Part shown: one piece after another, positions 28,936-40,800 of the stretch
Layout: each line of letters opens with the position of its first letter
How positions within the stretch are numbered: position 1 is the stretch's first letter
Translations under genes and position numbers: made by a program
Notes under the pieces: model-generated
Database searches by the model: none
What the model was told of the DNA's origin: nothing
What the model saw: only the letters and a program-made list of their open reading frames with translations
Origin: Apostichopus japonicus
Taxonomy: Eukaryota; Echinodermata; Holothuroidea; Aspidochirotida; Stichopodidae
Length of the DNA: 64,000 bases
Direction: 5' to 3'
Assembly (NCBI RefSeq): GCF_037975245.1
Contig: NC_092573.1
Span: 13,848,001 to 13,912,000, forward strand

Positions 28936-30228
28936 CATATTGTCATCATTAAGTCATGTATTGCCAAATGACGACATTCTTAATCCCTGTCCTCCAACAT
29001 TAGGATTGTGGTCACGTGATCAGCACACTTACATGCAGTACCTCATTATCGCATAAAAGAACAAATGAAGCAATACCGTAGGGAACCCGCGCCCCACACC
29101 CTCCACACACACGCAGGCATGTGCAGGGACGAAACGGTTGGGTGGGGACGGCAACAACAAAAAATGTCAAAAGAAAATTTAATAGCAATGATATACATAT
29201 ATGATCATAAATGATCTGCTTCTGGGTACATTGGGATACGTACCTCCATCTCTCCCCTCTCTCCGGCCCTCAACCCCCCCCCCCACCCCCGAAAAAAACC
29301 TCCCAATTGGCATAAACTTGATAACACATGCACACAAATTATACACAAAGGAAGAAAACGTGATGGAAATGACACGACTTTTCAACTTAAATTCCCCGAC
29401 TCTTATATAACTGGCGTGAACGAAATTTACCTCCCACCCACCCCCCACCTCCACCCCCTCACTAATCACGAAGGCTGGCTACGAGCCTGTATATATCGAA
29501 CTGTGATTATTTCAGTATCAAGTGTCGCATGAGAAAGAAACACCATAACACATTAAAAATAAGAAAAATGCAATATAGTTTTTGCGGCAACATAGTCACA
29601 ATGGCCCTAACTCAGCAACAGTCCATTGACATCAAGGGTCGGGTGGGTCACAAGACAGATACAATGTATATATTGTATGTTGCTATCCCTCGCCTGAGAC
29701 GCGTGCCAACATTTGTACAAAGAAACTACACACAGAAACAATTATTTTTACCAGGCACGCGCGCGACTCTTTTTCTTTGTGCTCTTTTCATTACCAGCAA
29801 GTGTATATATTTGCTAGCTGATGGCCTTTTAACTTCGTTTCTAAGACACAATTAGCTTTACTCTTTGTAAACAGAAATTTGTGGTCATTTCGGATTCACG
29901 GGGAGTCTCTTCTGTAACTAACAAAGATCTGTTGTTAAGTATGGAGAGGGCACGCGACACACAAAGGCAAGTGACAGGTGCCACGCGTGGGTATACATCG
30001 TCTACTGAATAGGTTCATTTATTGATTTCTTCTCACTCCTAACAGGGTTGTGTGGTATTCAAAACTGCTGGGTGCATGCTAATTGTGCTAACACCCTCTG
30101 AATGGCATTCACCAATTCCCTGGAAGTATTAACAGCTCCTCTGGTATTATATAATTAAAGGCTCCCTGATATATCCCGAACTGACTTAACGGCAATAAAG
30201 AGGGATTCCTTTATTACTAGGGCTGCTC
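28936..30228. other. Intergenic, no gene recognised
   Basis: C-rich run at 29.27-29.29 kb, otherwise no recognisable feature. Confidence 0.35.
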
Positions 30229-30566
30229 TACGGAGAGCCAAACGTTCCATAAATGTCGAAAAAGAAAGTGAAGTGTCCAAGTTAATATATATATATGTCC
30301 AAATTATAGCACGACGTAAATATAGCATGTTGACATGGCCAGTGTAGTACGTGTCATGCTGTCACAAGTTTTCGACATGCTGATGCTGAATTTGACATGT
30401 TGATAGACGCAATGGCATATTGTATTTTGTTTCGACATGTTCATATGGAATTGTAACATGCTGATATCGAATTGTAACATGTTGATATCGAATTGGACAT
30501 ATATATATATTAACTTGGACACTTCACTTTCTTTTTCGACATTTATGGAACGTTTGGCTCTCCGTA
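30229..30566. mobile_element. Foldback element with 72-bp inverted arms
   Basis: Left arm 30229-30300 and right arm 30495-30566 are perfect reverse complements as far as I can read, each starting TACGGAGAGCCAAACGTTCC. The 194-bp centre contains repeated CATGYTGATATCGAATTG-like units of about 22 bp. No coding capacity. Partial similarity continues a few bases outside the arms (CTGCTC / GAGCAG). Confidence 0.9.
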
Positions 30567-30615
30567 CTGCTCCTATCACATTTCAATTCAGCATGCATGG
30601 GCTTATGCATGGGCA

Positions 30616-30647
30616 TATATAGGCTATATATATATATATATATAGCC

Positions 30648-30700
<53 letters not shown>

Positions 30701-30920
30701 CCTATATATGTAGACAATATATACATATGTATATAGCCTATATATGTAGACTATATATACATATGTATATAGCCTATATATGTAGACTATATATACATAT
30801 GTATATAGCCTATATATGTAGACTATATATACATATGTATATAGCCTATATATGTAGACTATATAGCCTATATATATAGCCTATATATATATACATATGT
30901 ATATATATATATATATAGTT
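30616..30920. repeat. Composite TA tract with a 36-bp TAGCCTATATATGTAGAC array
   Basis: TA blocks enclose about 4.3 copies of a 36-bp unit containing TAGCCTATATATGTAGACTA and ATACATATGTATAT (about 30,697-30,860). Copies are almost identical. Confidence 0.9.
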
Positions 30921-33900
30921 CGTAATTCCACTGTAGGCTTTTGCCACCTGTATGAACAATGCTAGTTCTGTTGTGGTGATATGTGTATATATGTATGTAT
31001 GTATGTATGTGCGTGTGTATGTTTATGTATTTTGATAGACCTATAGATATGTCAATAGAAACATGCATGTAATAGGTCGATTGTACGGTCTAGCATATAT
31101 CCTGTTCATAAATCATGATTTGTCAATAACTGCTTGATAGCGTACAACGCGGCAATGTCATTAAAATCAATTCCTCGAAAAGATGATCTTATACCGTACA
31201 CCTACGTAATAAAAATGACGTTTATTATAACTTAGTGTCTTCCAATCCATGGTAGACATACATGGTCTCATTTGGGCTTTACATACGTTCATCTTTGACC
31301 AGGTGACGACGATAAGTACGATATTGTACGGACAGCATTGGATTTAGCAATGAACTAGTACCGAGTATTTGCTAAAATTAAAACTAGAAAAACCTTTTAA
31401 CCACGCTCACCGACATTCACCGATAATAACAAAAACAACAACAACAGCAACAATAAAATAATATATAAACAAAATACAGTCGAATACTATATTGTATTTG
31501 AAATTTAAATGCAGCTATTAAGATGGAATATAAGGATGTAAGTAAGATATAAACTGCGTTGAACATTCGCCTATATGCATAGTGCGCGATTTCATACCCC
31601 CCCCCCCCCATGAGCAATTGAGATTCGACCGAAATATTAACCCCCTATAACCCGCTGTCGTTATATCTCAAGCTTTTCACGTTAATACACTTGGTCTGTA
31701 TACTACGTCTATTCATTCAAAAACAAACACCAACCAACCACAAAGAAGAAGAAAAAAACCCTGTACATCTACTTGTTAAGTTATTAAGAATCGAGAGAAG
31801 AGACAAGTCTATGAATTACGTCATTAGGTACCTGGCGAAGAGACTAGGTATGTCTTTGAGTGTTAATGCGATCTTACTACGGACGTAAAACCCGTCATCG
31901 ACACTTGAATGGAAACCCTGTTATCGCCCTCCCGCTGAAATTTGTTTTCCATATCAGAAAACATACTCAACAAATGGTTAAATATAGATTTTTTTTCGTC
32001 TTCTTTTCTTCACTTGTTGGTGAAACAGGCTGGATTACCTTACAGCTTACAAGTCTCAGCTGCTGACGTTAATCGCAATTGGAGACATATATACAACTAG
32101 TATGAGATATACCAATAAACTTATGACAAAGTATAATATATAACTTGCACTCAGACATAAAACAGAATCTTTCTTAATTGTGTGTTTGTCCCTCTTATAA
32201 CATATAGATTCTATCACAAATCACATATACTTAAAAAAAAAAAATAGGTCCCAAAATTAACATACCTGCAACTTTTTTCATATTGTATATAATTTCCAAA
32301 TATACATATATATAGCTTTAGTTGAGCATCAGGACGAGATTTTTTAATTTTTAATTTTTTTTTTATATATTTTTTTATTTCCTACGCAGGTGTACACGCC
32401 CCTATAGTGATAATTTAAACTAATTTATGTTTGCATAAAATACTGCACTTTCTAGTTAAGTGAAATCAGATAGGTTGTGAATTTATAATATATGACTGTA
32501 ATTAAAAACATATTCAGGTATTTACTACAGGGACATGGTGAAGAGTCGTTCACAAAAGTGAAACCAGGAAATGGGTTGGTTTTTCGCTGATGCAACTATA
32601 GTCTATACAATAATCAAGGCTGCGTTGTCTCTTTTGTGTAATGAGGGATGTATCGGGCAAACGTGCAAAGCTCCAACCAGCTGTAATAAGGGAAGAGTTA
32701 ACATAATGAAATAGGTGGTTCAAATAACAGTATATAATATTGTTTTCTAGTTGTGAATTGTCGCAATGTCACACGTGTTTTCTTTTCTTTTTGGCTGTGA
32801 ATATGCAACATATCCATTTAGAGTTCTTATACATTTGAACTATTTCATCATTAACGACAAACACCGTCGTTCGTTTGCTGTCATCTGAACATATCGTTAG
32901 ATGTATAACTATCAATGCCTTTGTTGTTGGTACTTTTCTATAAGTGTGCCTCATATATGAACAGCGCCAATAGATGGCGCTATAGCACAAAATCGGAATA
33001 GAATTCATTATAACGTGATCTACTGCGTTCCAAAAAATAGATAAATAAATAGGAAACAAAAAGGGAACCACCTTCAGAAGTACTACCCTGTCAAGGTAAT
33101 CAATGTTATTCGCCCGCCCCATATTAAGAAAGTGACCGAAATTAATAATAAAAAAAAATAATAAAAAAAATTATGTCACTGGATTATTTATTATGAATCG
33201 GATCAACATTAGGCGCTCTCTACTAGACTGTTTTCAACAAAACTTTATTAAGCAAGTGGTAAATTATTCCACAGGCGATTCTAAGAAAATCGTAGTTCTT
33301 ACACATATTTAAATTACTGTTCATCCTATGCATTTAAAGTAAATGAGAAAGTTTGAAAGAATGTCCAAAATGTTCCCTGTTGTTAAAATTTAAGTTAAGT
33401 TAATATATTGTATTGTTGAAGAATAAACAAATTTAAGCGAAAGTAAGAAGATCCTTTTTACAGAGGTAAACATGGGTTTTAGTTTCGATTTTCTGAAGTT
33501 GTTAACATGAGCGTTACAATCAGATTTTGTATTTTTCATTTTACAAGGAAAAACAGAATATTGACATTTTCAAAGTACATCATCATGGAAACTTGATAGG
33601 CTTGCCAGAAATAGCAATTTCGAATTATACCTTGCAAACAAAACCTTAACTGCTCAGAATCGAAACTAAAAATTGAAGTAACATTCACGATAGGCAGCAC
33701 GAATATGCTCCAAGTTTTCATTTTCGATATGAAAGAAAATACAGGATGAGAGAGGCTGGGGCGGTTGGGGGGGGGGGGGGTTGGGGGTGGGGTATACTTC
33801 GCCATTTAAGGGACATTCCCCGCGGGAAAATATGGCATTAATATAAAAGCGAAATCGCCATCTAATTTGAGATTATCGTTGGAAAGAATAAAAGCAACTT

Positions 33901-33995
33901 TTACAAGATGAATCCGTCCATACTCTACAAAGTGGATCATAGCATCGGTGGTCTGTACTGCCATCATGTACGAATTTCTTAAACCGCTTCGTACT
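30921..33995. other. Intergenic, no gene recognised
   Basis: AT-rich DNA with homopolymers (T-runs near 32.35 kb, C-run at 31.60 kb). A 117-codon minus-strand frame at 32,769-33,122 has no recognisable domain or splice context and I did not call it. Confidence 0.35.
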
Positions 33996-34254
33996 TCAGA
34001 TATTGTTGGTGATTAGTCCATGCAGGGCCTGTGATACATATTTACAACGTTCAATGTTCTCCTCAGTTTTGTAGAATTTCTTCCATATGCAATTGTTTTG
34101 TTGTTTTAAGAGTCTCGCGCATGCTGTTGCTAGATAGGCTACCTTCATGATGTATTTCACCAAATAGTATAAATTACGATACAAATGTTGTTGAGATGTG
34201 GTTTTGGTCGTGTTATGAAGAAAACTTCCAGCAATTTTTTGACAGATCCCATTA
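33996..34254 (-). CDS. Candidate terminal coding exon, product unknown
   Basis: A pyrimidine-rich acceptor (aacacttgctttcag) opens a frame of 85 codons plus 1 nt that closes with TGA at 33998-33996. The peptide has a balanced, non-repetitive composition (for example LYRNLYYLVKYIMKVAYLAT, TEENIERCKYVSQALHGL), reads as mostly helical and is free of low-complexity sequence. I do not recognise the family. No upstream exon was identified and no polyadenylation signal is obvious downstream, so it could be a real 3' exon of an unplaced gene, a pseudogene fragment, or chance. Confidence 0.3.
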
Positions 34255-35212
34255 CTGAAAGCAAGTGTTTGGTTCCAAGGACAATGTGTATAGGAAAAGA
34301 AAATTGAAATTAATATGGAGGCTGAGTACGACACGAGTGGGAATTTTGTAACCTTATTCTCTTTATTTTTATCAGTAACGAGCATAAGCCAGCATTCCAT
34401 TCTCTCTGGCAGTATAGGTGAAATGCCACCCCCACCCCAACCCCCAAAGGAGGATCATTTCTATATTACGAAACATTGGGTGTCCTCCAGCTCCATGGTT
34501 TAAGTAAATTAAAATGAATGAAATCACCTCGAAATACGAGTATATAAGTAAGAGGTGTTAGGTGGTATACGCGATTAAGCGGCAGTGTCTCTGTAAAGTA
34601 GTATAGCGCCGCCTTTTTTCAGTCGTTGCTTGTGACGTATGTCAAAGTATTAATCTAGGTTGGAAAATAATAACGGTCTGTTGGGTTTAAGGCACGTGTG
34701 CTCGTCACATTGGCGGAATGTTATCAATCTCCGACTATCGGATGTGATTACTACAGTGAGCTATATCAGGTGGTTCATAGTGCATCCCGGTAAACTGTGA
34801 ACAAGAGTGACAACGGAAGTTGAATCCAGCCTGAGCAGAACTATAAGAAGCCAGTATATCAAAGTCCGAAAGTTTTGTATCTATCTGCAAAGGTAATACG
34901 GTATGTATTATTCATGGTATCATTCCCCAATTAGGTGGAAAGCATTCCCCTCTTGATATAGCATTCCTATACTATATGACATCTTGAGGAAGGGAAACGG
35001 GTAGAAATGGTAGAGCCTTTCCCTATTATTTCCTATACCAATCTGACATTTGTTAATGGCTGTGAATAATTGTCTTTCTATGACGTCTAGTTTGATCGAA
35101 GTGTCATATTGACGTTTCTTTGATTTCTACTGCATTGTATAGCGAGAGGTGCTCGCTTTAAAATTGAGTGGTTGTTACGTAACAGTTCAACCATATCTAA
35201 ATGAAGGTATCA
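34255..35212. other. Intergenic, possible promoter-like stretch
   Basis: The 34.6-34.9 kb part is less AT-rich, contains CGGAAGT (ETS-type) and ends in CAAAG/GTAATA, which could be the donor of a non-coding first exon on the plus strand. No partner acceptor can be named with confidence; the FAD gene acceptor at 47,925 is one speculative candidate. Confidence 0.2.
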
Positions 35213-35541
35213 TACGCCCCATTTACTTTACGCACTAAATCACACCAGTAATGTGATCTCTAAGTCTAGATAGAAGTTCTCACTAGCTAAACGCTACCTA
35301 TCACCGGATGGATAGCTGACAAGTTGGCCTTTCATAGTACTATCAATTTTCCGTATCATGACCATGTAGATTTTTTTTTGCTATGAAAGCCTGAAGTTTT
35401 CGTCACTTGTAAACAAACCTCTTCACTCAGTAGTAAACAATTTTCATACGCTGCTCCTGGGAGGCGTAATGGGGCTTAAAATTGCCTCAATTGACCCACT
35501 TTTTGCATCACATGTACTCCCCCATTCATGCTCTCCAACAC
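35213..35541. repeat. Dispersed repeat R1, copy A
   Basis: About 330 bp, roughly 80% similar to 42,094-42,427 in the same orientation. Shared landmarks include GTTCTCACTAGCTA, GACAAGTTGGC, CGTCACTTGTAAACAAA and TTTTTGCATCACATGTACTC. Confidence 0.85.
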
Positions 35542-35641
35542 ACACACATATATAGCCTATATATATATTTTTATATATATATATATACATATATATATAC
35601 ATATATATATATACATATATATATATAGATACATCTAGATC

Positions 35642-35677
<36 letters not shown>

Positions 35678-35777
35678 GATATATCTAGATCTATCTATAT
35701 ATATATATATATACATATATATATAGATATATCTAGATCTATATATATATATACATATATATATAGATATATCTAGA

Positions 35778-35848
<71 letters not shown>
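35542..35848. repeat. (TA)n tract with TAGATATATCTAGATCTA palindromes
   Basis: TA tract carrying about four copies of a palindromic AGATATATCTAGATCTA block separated by ATACATATATA. Confidence 0.9.
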
Positions 35849-35849
<1 letters not shown>

Positions 35850-35930
35850 GTTGTCTGAAGATCGCAATAAAGCGTGAAACTCCGAGTTACAACTACTAGT
35901 GTTCCACTAGTCTCATCTAGTATCAACATA
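35849..35930. repeat. Microsatellite-embedded 82-bp repeat R2, copy A
   Basis: The segment from AGTTGTCTG to AGTATCAACATA shares about 88% identity with 43,341-43,421. Both copies are embedded in TA tracts. The core GTGAAACTCCGAGTTACAAC is identical in both. Confidence 0.85.
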
Positions 35931-36060
35931 TACATATATATATATATAGATATATCTACATCTACATCTACATCAACACCTACACCAACACCAACACTAA
36001 CACCAACATCGACATCAACATCAACATCAACCTCAATATAAATATATAAATGCATTCAAA

Positions 36061-37631
36061 TGCATGCTGCAGTAAACTAGAAATAGGTATATTGCAAACC
36101 CGTTAAAGTTTATTTGCCAACTGCAACTATCAAAGCTCCCGGTCATTCAGAGGATGAGATCTTGTTATCAGTTGGTTCCTGAAATTAACCTCGACTTTGG
36201 AGAAGAGAACAAATATATAACCTACTCATGTGTATTCTTCAAAAGTCAATGTAGGCCATCCATTGGATATCACTTGCTTCTTTGGAATTAGCTAATGAGT
36301 GTCGCTTATAGGTATAGGCTACCTTTTACTATAAATATGCCGGACGTATTACGTTCTGTAAAATCATGATTTTACCAATGCAAACGGAACTTTCGATATC
36401 GAAAAGGAGCTATTCTTACGCGAATATAGAGATTCTATGGGAATTGTCGTGAATTTCATAACTTTTTGTCGTAATACGTAAGTTGTAGAGGTGCATGTCG
36501 GAAACATATATAGTAAAAGCTAGACAAGGTAGAAATTAGATATATTTATTCGACAATGAGTAACGTTTACCTGTAGAAATTCCTAAGTTTGTCATAATTG
36601 AATCCTCTAGGTACGCTTCTAATTGTATTGTCGGCGAGGTCTGCTGTGAATGCATTTCTGCCTTGTTTACTTTTATGTTTGAACGTTAATTACACAGAAG
36701 CTGAAGCTCATAAATATGTGCTGAAGTTAAATAGAAATAAGTATTTTACAAACCCGCGTATTTATATCAACCTCCCATTAAAGAGGATGAGATATTAATT
36801 TGTTATCAATTGGTTCCTGGAGTTAACTATGGCAATATCAGTTGGTTCCTGGAGTTGCCATAGCAACGGTTGTTATGATAACAATATTTTTTTCTGACAA
36901 GCGAGTTGCTATAACTCCAATTAGAAGCACTGAATTGAATTGCGATCTCTACAGGTTTTTACATATCTTTACAAATCAATAGTTTTCACGGTAGCTGAGG
37001 TGAAAGGTCAACGAGAGGTCAAAGGTCAGAAATCAAGTCGAGCAAAGACGCGGGTCAAAGGGCGAATGCATATATATTTAGTGCTTCTATATGCAAAGGA
37101 AAATTGAGGTCAAGGCGCACTTGCAAAGGGTAAAAAGGCCTAATGCTGTTTGTCCGGTTCGGAGTTCACGAATGCAGGATGTGAACTTTAAAAGTGCAAC
37201 TATATAGCCCATAATTGTTCACGAATGGTGATGAATGGTGATATTCACGAATGGTGTTTGCGATGAGATATGCAACTCCGACACCAGTGGTTTACCCTCT
37301 TCTTTTCTTATCAATTCCTTAATTCCGATACAAGCACGTCCCAGTAAATGCCCGTATGTCACTATCGACTGTGGTATAAGTTAATGACAAATGCGGCCAT
37401 TTTATTTTGATCTGTTACAAATCGCATCATTATTTTTTACTTTGTACTTAAAACATGAAGTAAAACCATTTGATGCGTAGTATGTGATATTTACCTTCTT
37501 GTTCAGGTGAATCTTCGCATGTATTTAACACACACTGACTGGATAATGGATGAAAAGTTTAGTGTTCTGCAATGATAACCTTATTTCTTCAGTATACACC
37601 ATACGCCAACTGTAACGTGCCCGATTGTGAC
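36061..37631. other. Intergenic, with a short internal duplication
   Basis: A segment at about 36,069-36,190 (AGAAATAGGTATATTGCAAACCC ... GAGGATGAGAT ... GTTGGTTCCTG) recurs diverged at about 36,700-36,850. No gene recognised. Confidence 0.4.
36854..36867. promoter_or_regulatory. RFX X-box-like site
   Basis: GTTGCCATAGCAAC fits the palindromic X-box consensus bound by RFX factors, which commonly control ciliary genes. No gene start was found within 1 kb, so a role is unproven. Confidence 0.3.
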
Positions 37632-37758
37632 ATTCTTATATGCTGTGTTCCTTCCATGTCTCGCTTCAAAGCACTCCTATTCAAAGTATATAAGTAGTAC
37701 GAATATCATGTTTCTATCAGATAAAGCCGGTTAGGAACTATTCATACTGTCATAATGA
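37632..37758. repeat. Dispersed repeat R3, copy B
   Basis: Diverged copy of 25,260-25,400, lying about 100 bp left of the 13-bp minisatellite. Confidence 0.65.
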
Positions 37759-37854
37759 TTATCAGTAAGGCTTGAATCGAGAAGCCAACCTCATCATCAT
37801 TTCAGCCTTAGAAATTTAGCATATATTTTAAAGGTGAATCTCTTGAAGACCGAA

Positions 37855-40800
37855 ATAGTAGTACCGTGTAGTAGGACCAGGTAGTAGTACCGTGTAGTAG
37901 TACCGTGTAGTAGTGCCGTGTAGTAGTACCGTGTAGTAGTACCAGGTAGTAGTACCGTGTAGTGGTACCGTGTAGTAGTACCGTGTAGTAGTACCGTGTA
38001 GTAGTATACCGTGTGGTAGTGCCGTGTAGTAGTGCCGTGTAGTAGTAGCGTGTAGTAGTAGCGTGTAGTAGTGCCGTGTAGTAGTACCGTGTAGTAGTAG
38101 CGTGTAGTAGTGCCGTGTAGTAGTGCCGTGTAGTAGTAGCGTGTAGTAGTAGCGTGTAGTAGTACCGTGTAGTAGTACCGTGTAGTAGTACCGTGTAGTA
38201 GTGCCGTGTAGTAGTACCGTGTAGTAGTATACCGTGTAGTAGTACCGGGTAGTAGTACCGTGTAGTAGTGCCGTGTAGTAGTAGCGTGTAGTAGTGCCGT
38301 GTAGTAGTGCCGTGTAGTAGTAGCGTGTAGTAGTGCCGTGTAGTAGTAGCGTGTAGTAGTACCGTGTAGTAGTACCGTGTAGTAGTACCGTGTAGTAGTA
38401 CCGTGTAGTAGTGCCGTGTAGTAGTACCGTGTAGTAGTATACCGTGTAGTAGTACCGGGTAGTAGTACCGGGTAGTAGTGCCGTGTAGTAGTGCCGTGTA
38501 GTAGTGCCGTGTAGTAGTACTGTGTAGTAGTGCCGTGTAGTAGTGCCGTGTAGTAGTGCCGTGTAGTAGTGCCGTGTAGTAGTGCCGTGTAGTAGTGCCG
38601 TGTAGTAGTGCCGTGTAGTAGTAGCGTGTAGTAGTAGCGTGTAGTAGTAGCGTGTAGTAGTAGCGTGCAGTGGTACCGTGTAGTGGTACCGTGTAGTAGT
38701 ATACCGTGTAGTAGTATACCGTGTAGTAGTACCGGGTAGTAGTACCGTGTAGTAGTGCCGTGTAGTAGTGCCGTGTAGTAGTGCCGTGTAGTAGTGCCGT
38801 GTAGTAGTAGCGTGTAGTAGTACCGTGTAGTAGTGCCGTGTAGTAGTGCCGTGTAGTAGTAGCGTGTAGTAGTGCCGTGTAGTAGTGCCGTGTAGTAGTA
38901 GCGTGTAGTAGTAGCGTGTAGTAGTAGCGTGTAGTAGTAGCGTGTAGTAGTATACCGTGTAGTAGTGCCGTGTAGTAGTACCGTGTAGTAGTATACCGTG
39001 TAGTAGTACCGGGTAGTAGTACCGGGTAGTAGTGCCGTGTAGTAGTGCCGTGTAGTAGTATCGTGTACTAGTGCCGTGTAGTAGTGCCGTGTAGTAGTGC
39101 CGTGTAGTAGTGCCGTGTAGTAGTGCCGTGTAGTAGTGCCGTGTAGTAGTAGCATGTAGTAGTAGCGTGTAGTAGTAGCGTGTAGTAGTAGCGTGTAGTA
39201 GTATACCGTGTAGTAGTATACCGTGTAGTAGTACCGGGTAGTAGTGCCGTGTAGTAGTGCCGTGTAGTAGTGCCGTGTAGTAGTGCCGTGTAGTAGTACC
39301 GTGTAGTAGTACCGTGTAGTAGTACCGTGTAGTAGTGCCGTGTAGTAGTACCGTGTAGTAGTATACCGTGTAGTAGTACCGGGTAGTAGTACCGGGTAGT
39401 AATGCCGTGTAGTAGTGCCGTGTAGTAGTAGCGTGTAGTAGTACTGTGTAGTAGTGCCGTGTAGTAGTGCCGTGTAGTAGTGCCGTGTAGTAGTGCCGTG
39501 TAGTAGTGCCGTGTAGTAGTGCCGTGTAGTAGTGCCGTGTAGTAGTAGCGTGTAGTAGTAGCGTGTAGTAGTAGCGTGTAGTAGTAGCGTGCAGTGGTAC
39601 CGTGTAGTGGTACCGTGTAGTAGTATACCGTGTAGTAGTATACCGTGTAGTAGTACCGGGTAGTAGTACCGTGTAGTAGTGCCGTGTAGTAGTGCCGTGT
39701 AGTAGTGCCGTGTAGTAGTGCCGTGTAGTAGTAGCGTGTAGTAGTACCGTGTAGTAGTGCCGTGTAGTAGTGCCGTGTAGTAGTAGCGTGTAGTAGTGCC
39801 GTGTAGTAGTGCCGTGTAGTAGTAGCGTGTAGTAGTAGCGTGTAGTAGTAGCGTGTAGTAGTAGCGTGTAGTAGTATACCGTGTAGTAGTGCCGTGTAGT
39901 AGTACCGTGTAGTAGTATACCGTGTAGTAGTACCGGGTAGTAGTACCGGGTAGTAGTGCCGTGTAGTAGTGCCGTGTAGTAGTATCGTGTCCTAGTGCCG
40001 TGTAGTAGTGCCGTGTAGTAGTGCCGTGTAGTAGTGCCGTGTAGTAGTGCCGTGTAGTAGTGCCGTGTAGTAGTGCCGTGTAGTAGTAGCATGTAGTAGT
40101 AGCGTGTAGTAGTAGCGTGTAGTAGTAGCGTGTAGTAGTATACCGTGTAGTAGTATACCGTGTAGTAGTGCCGTGTAGTAGTACCGTGTAGTAGTAGCGT
40201 GTAGTAGTGCCGTGTAGTAGTGCCGTGTAGTAGTGCCGTGTAGTAGTACCGTGTAGTAGTACCGTGTAGTAGTGCCGTGTAGTAGTGCCGTGTAGTAGTG
40301 CCGTGTAGTAGTAGCGTGTAGTAGTGCCGTGTAGTAGTGCCGTGTAGTAGTAGCGTGTAGTAGTAGCGTGTAGTAGTACCGTGTAGTAGTACCGTGTAGT
40401 AGTGCCGTGTAGTAGTGCCGTGTAGTAGTACCGTGTAGTAGTATACCGTGTAGTAGTACCGGGTAGTAGTACCGGGTAGTAGTGCCGTGTAGTAGTGCCG
40501 TGTAGTAGTATCGTGTAGTAGTACCGTGTAGTAGTGCCGTGTAGTAGTGCCGTGTATTAGTGCCGTGTAGTAGTGCCGTGTAGTAGTATACCGTGTAGTA
40601 GTACCGGGTAGTAGTACCGGGTAGTAGTGCCGTGTAGTAGTGCCGTGTAGTAGTATCGTGTCCTAGTGCCGTGTAGTAGTGCCGTGTAGTAGTACCGTGT
40701 AGTAGTATACCGTGTAGTAGTACCGGGTAGTAGTACCGGGTAGTAGTGCCGTGTAGTAGTGCCGTGTAGTAGTATCGTGTCCTAGTGCCGTGTAGTAGTG

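Noticed and set aside
32769-33122. 117-codon minus-strand frame
   Set aside because: Composition and context give no sign of coding; no splice sites or homologous motif seen.
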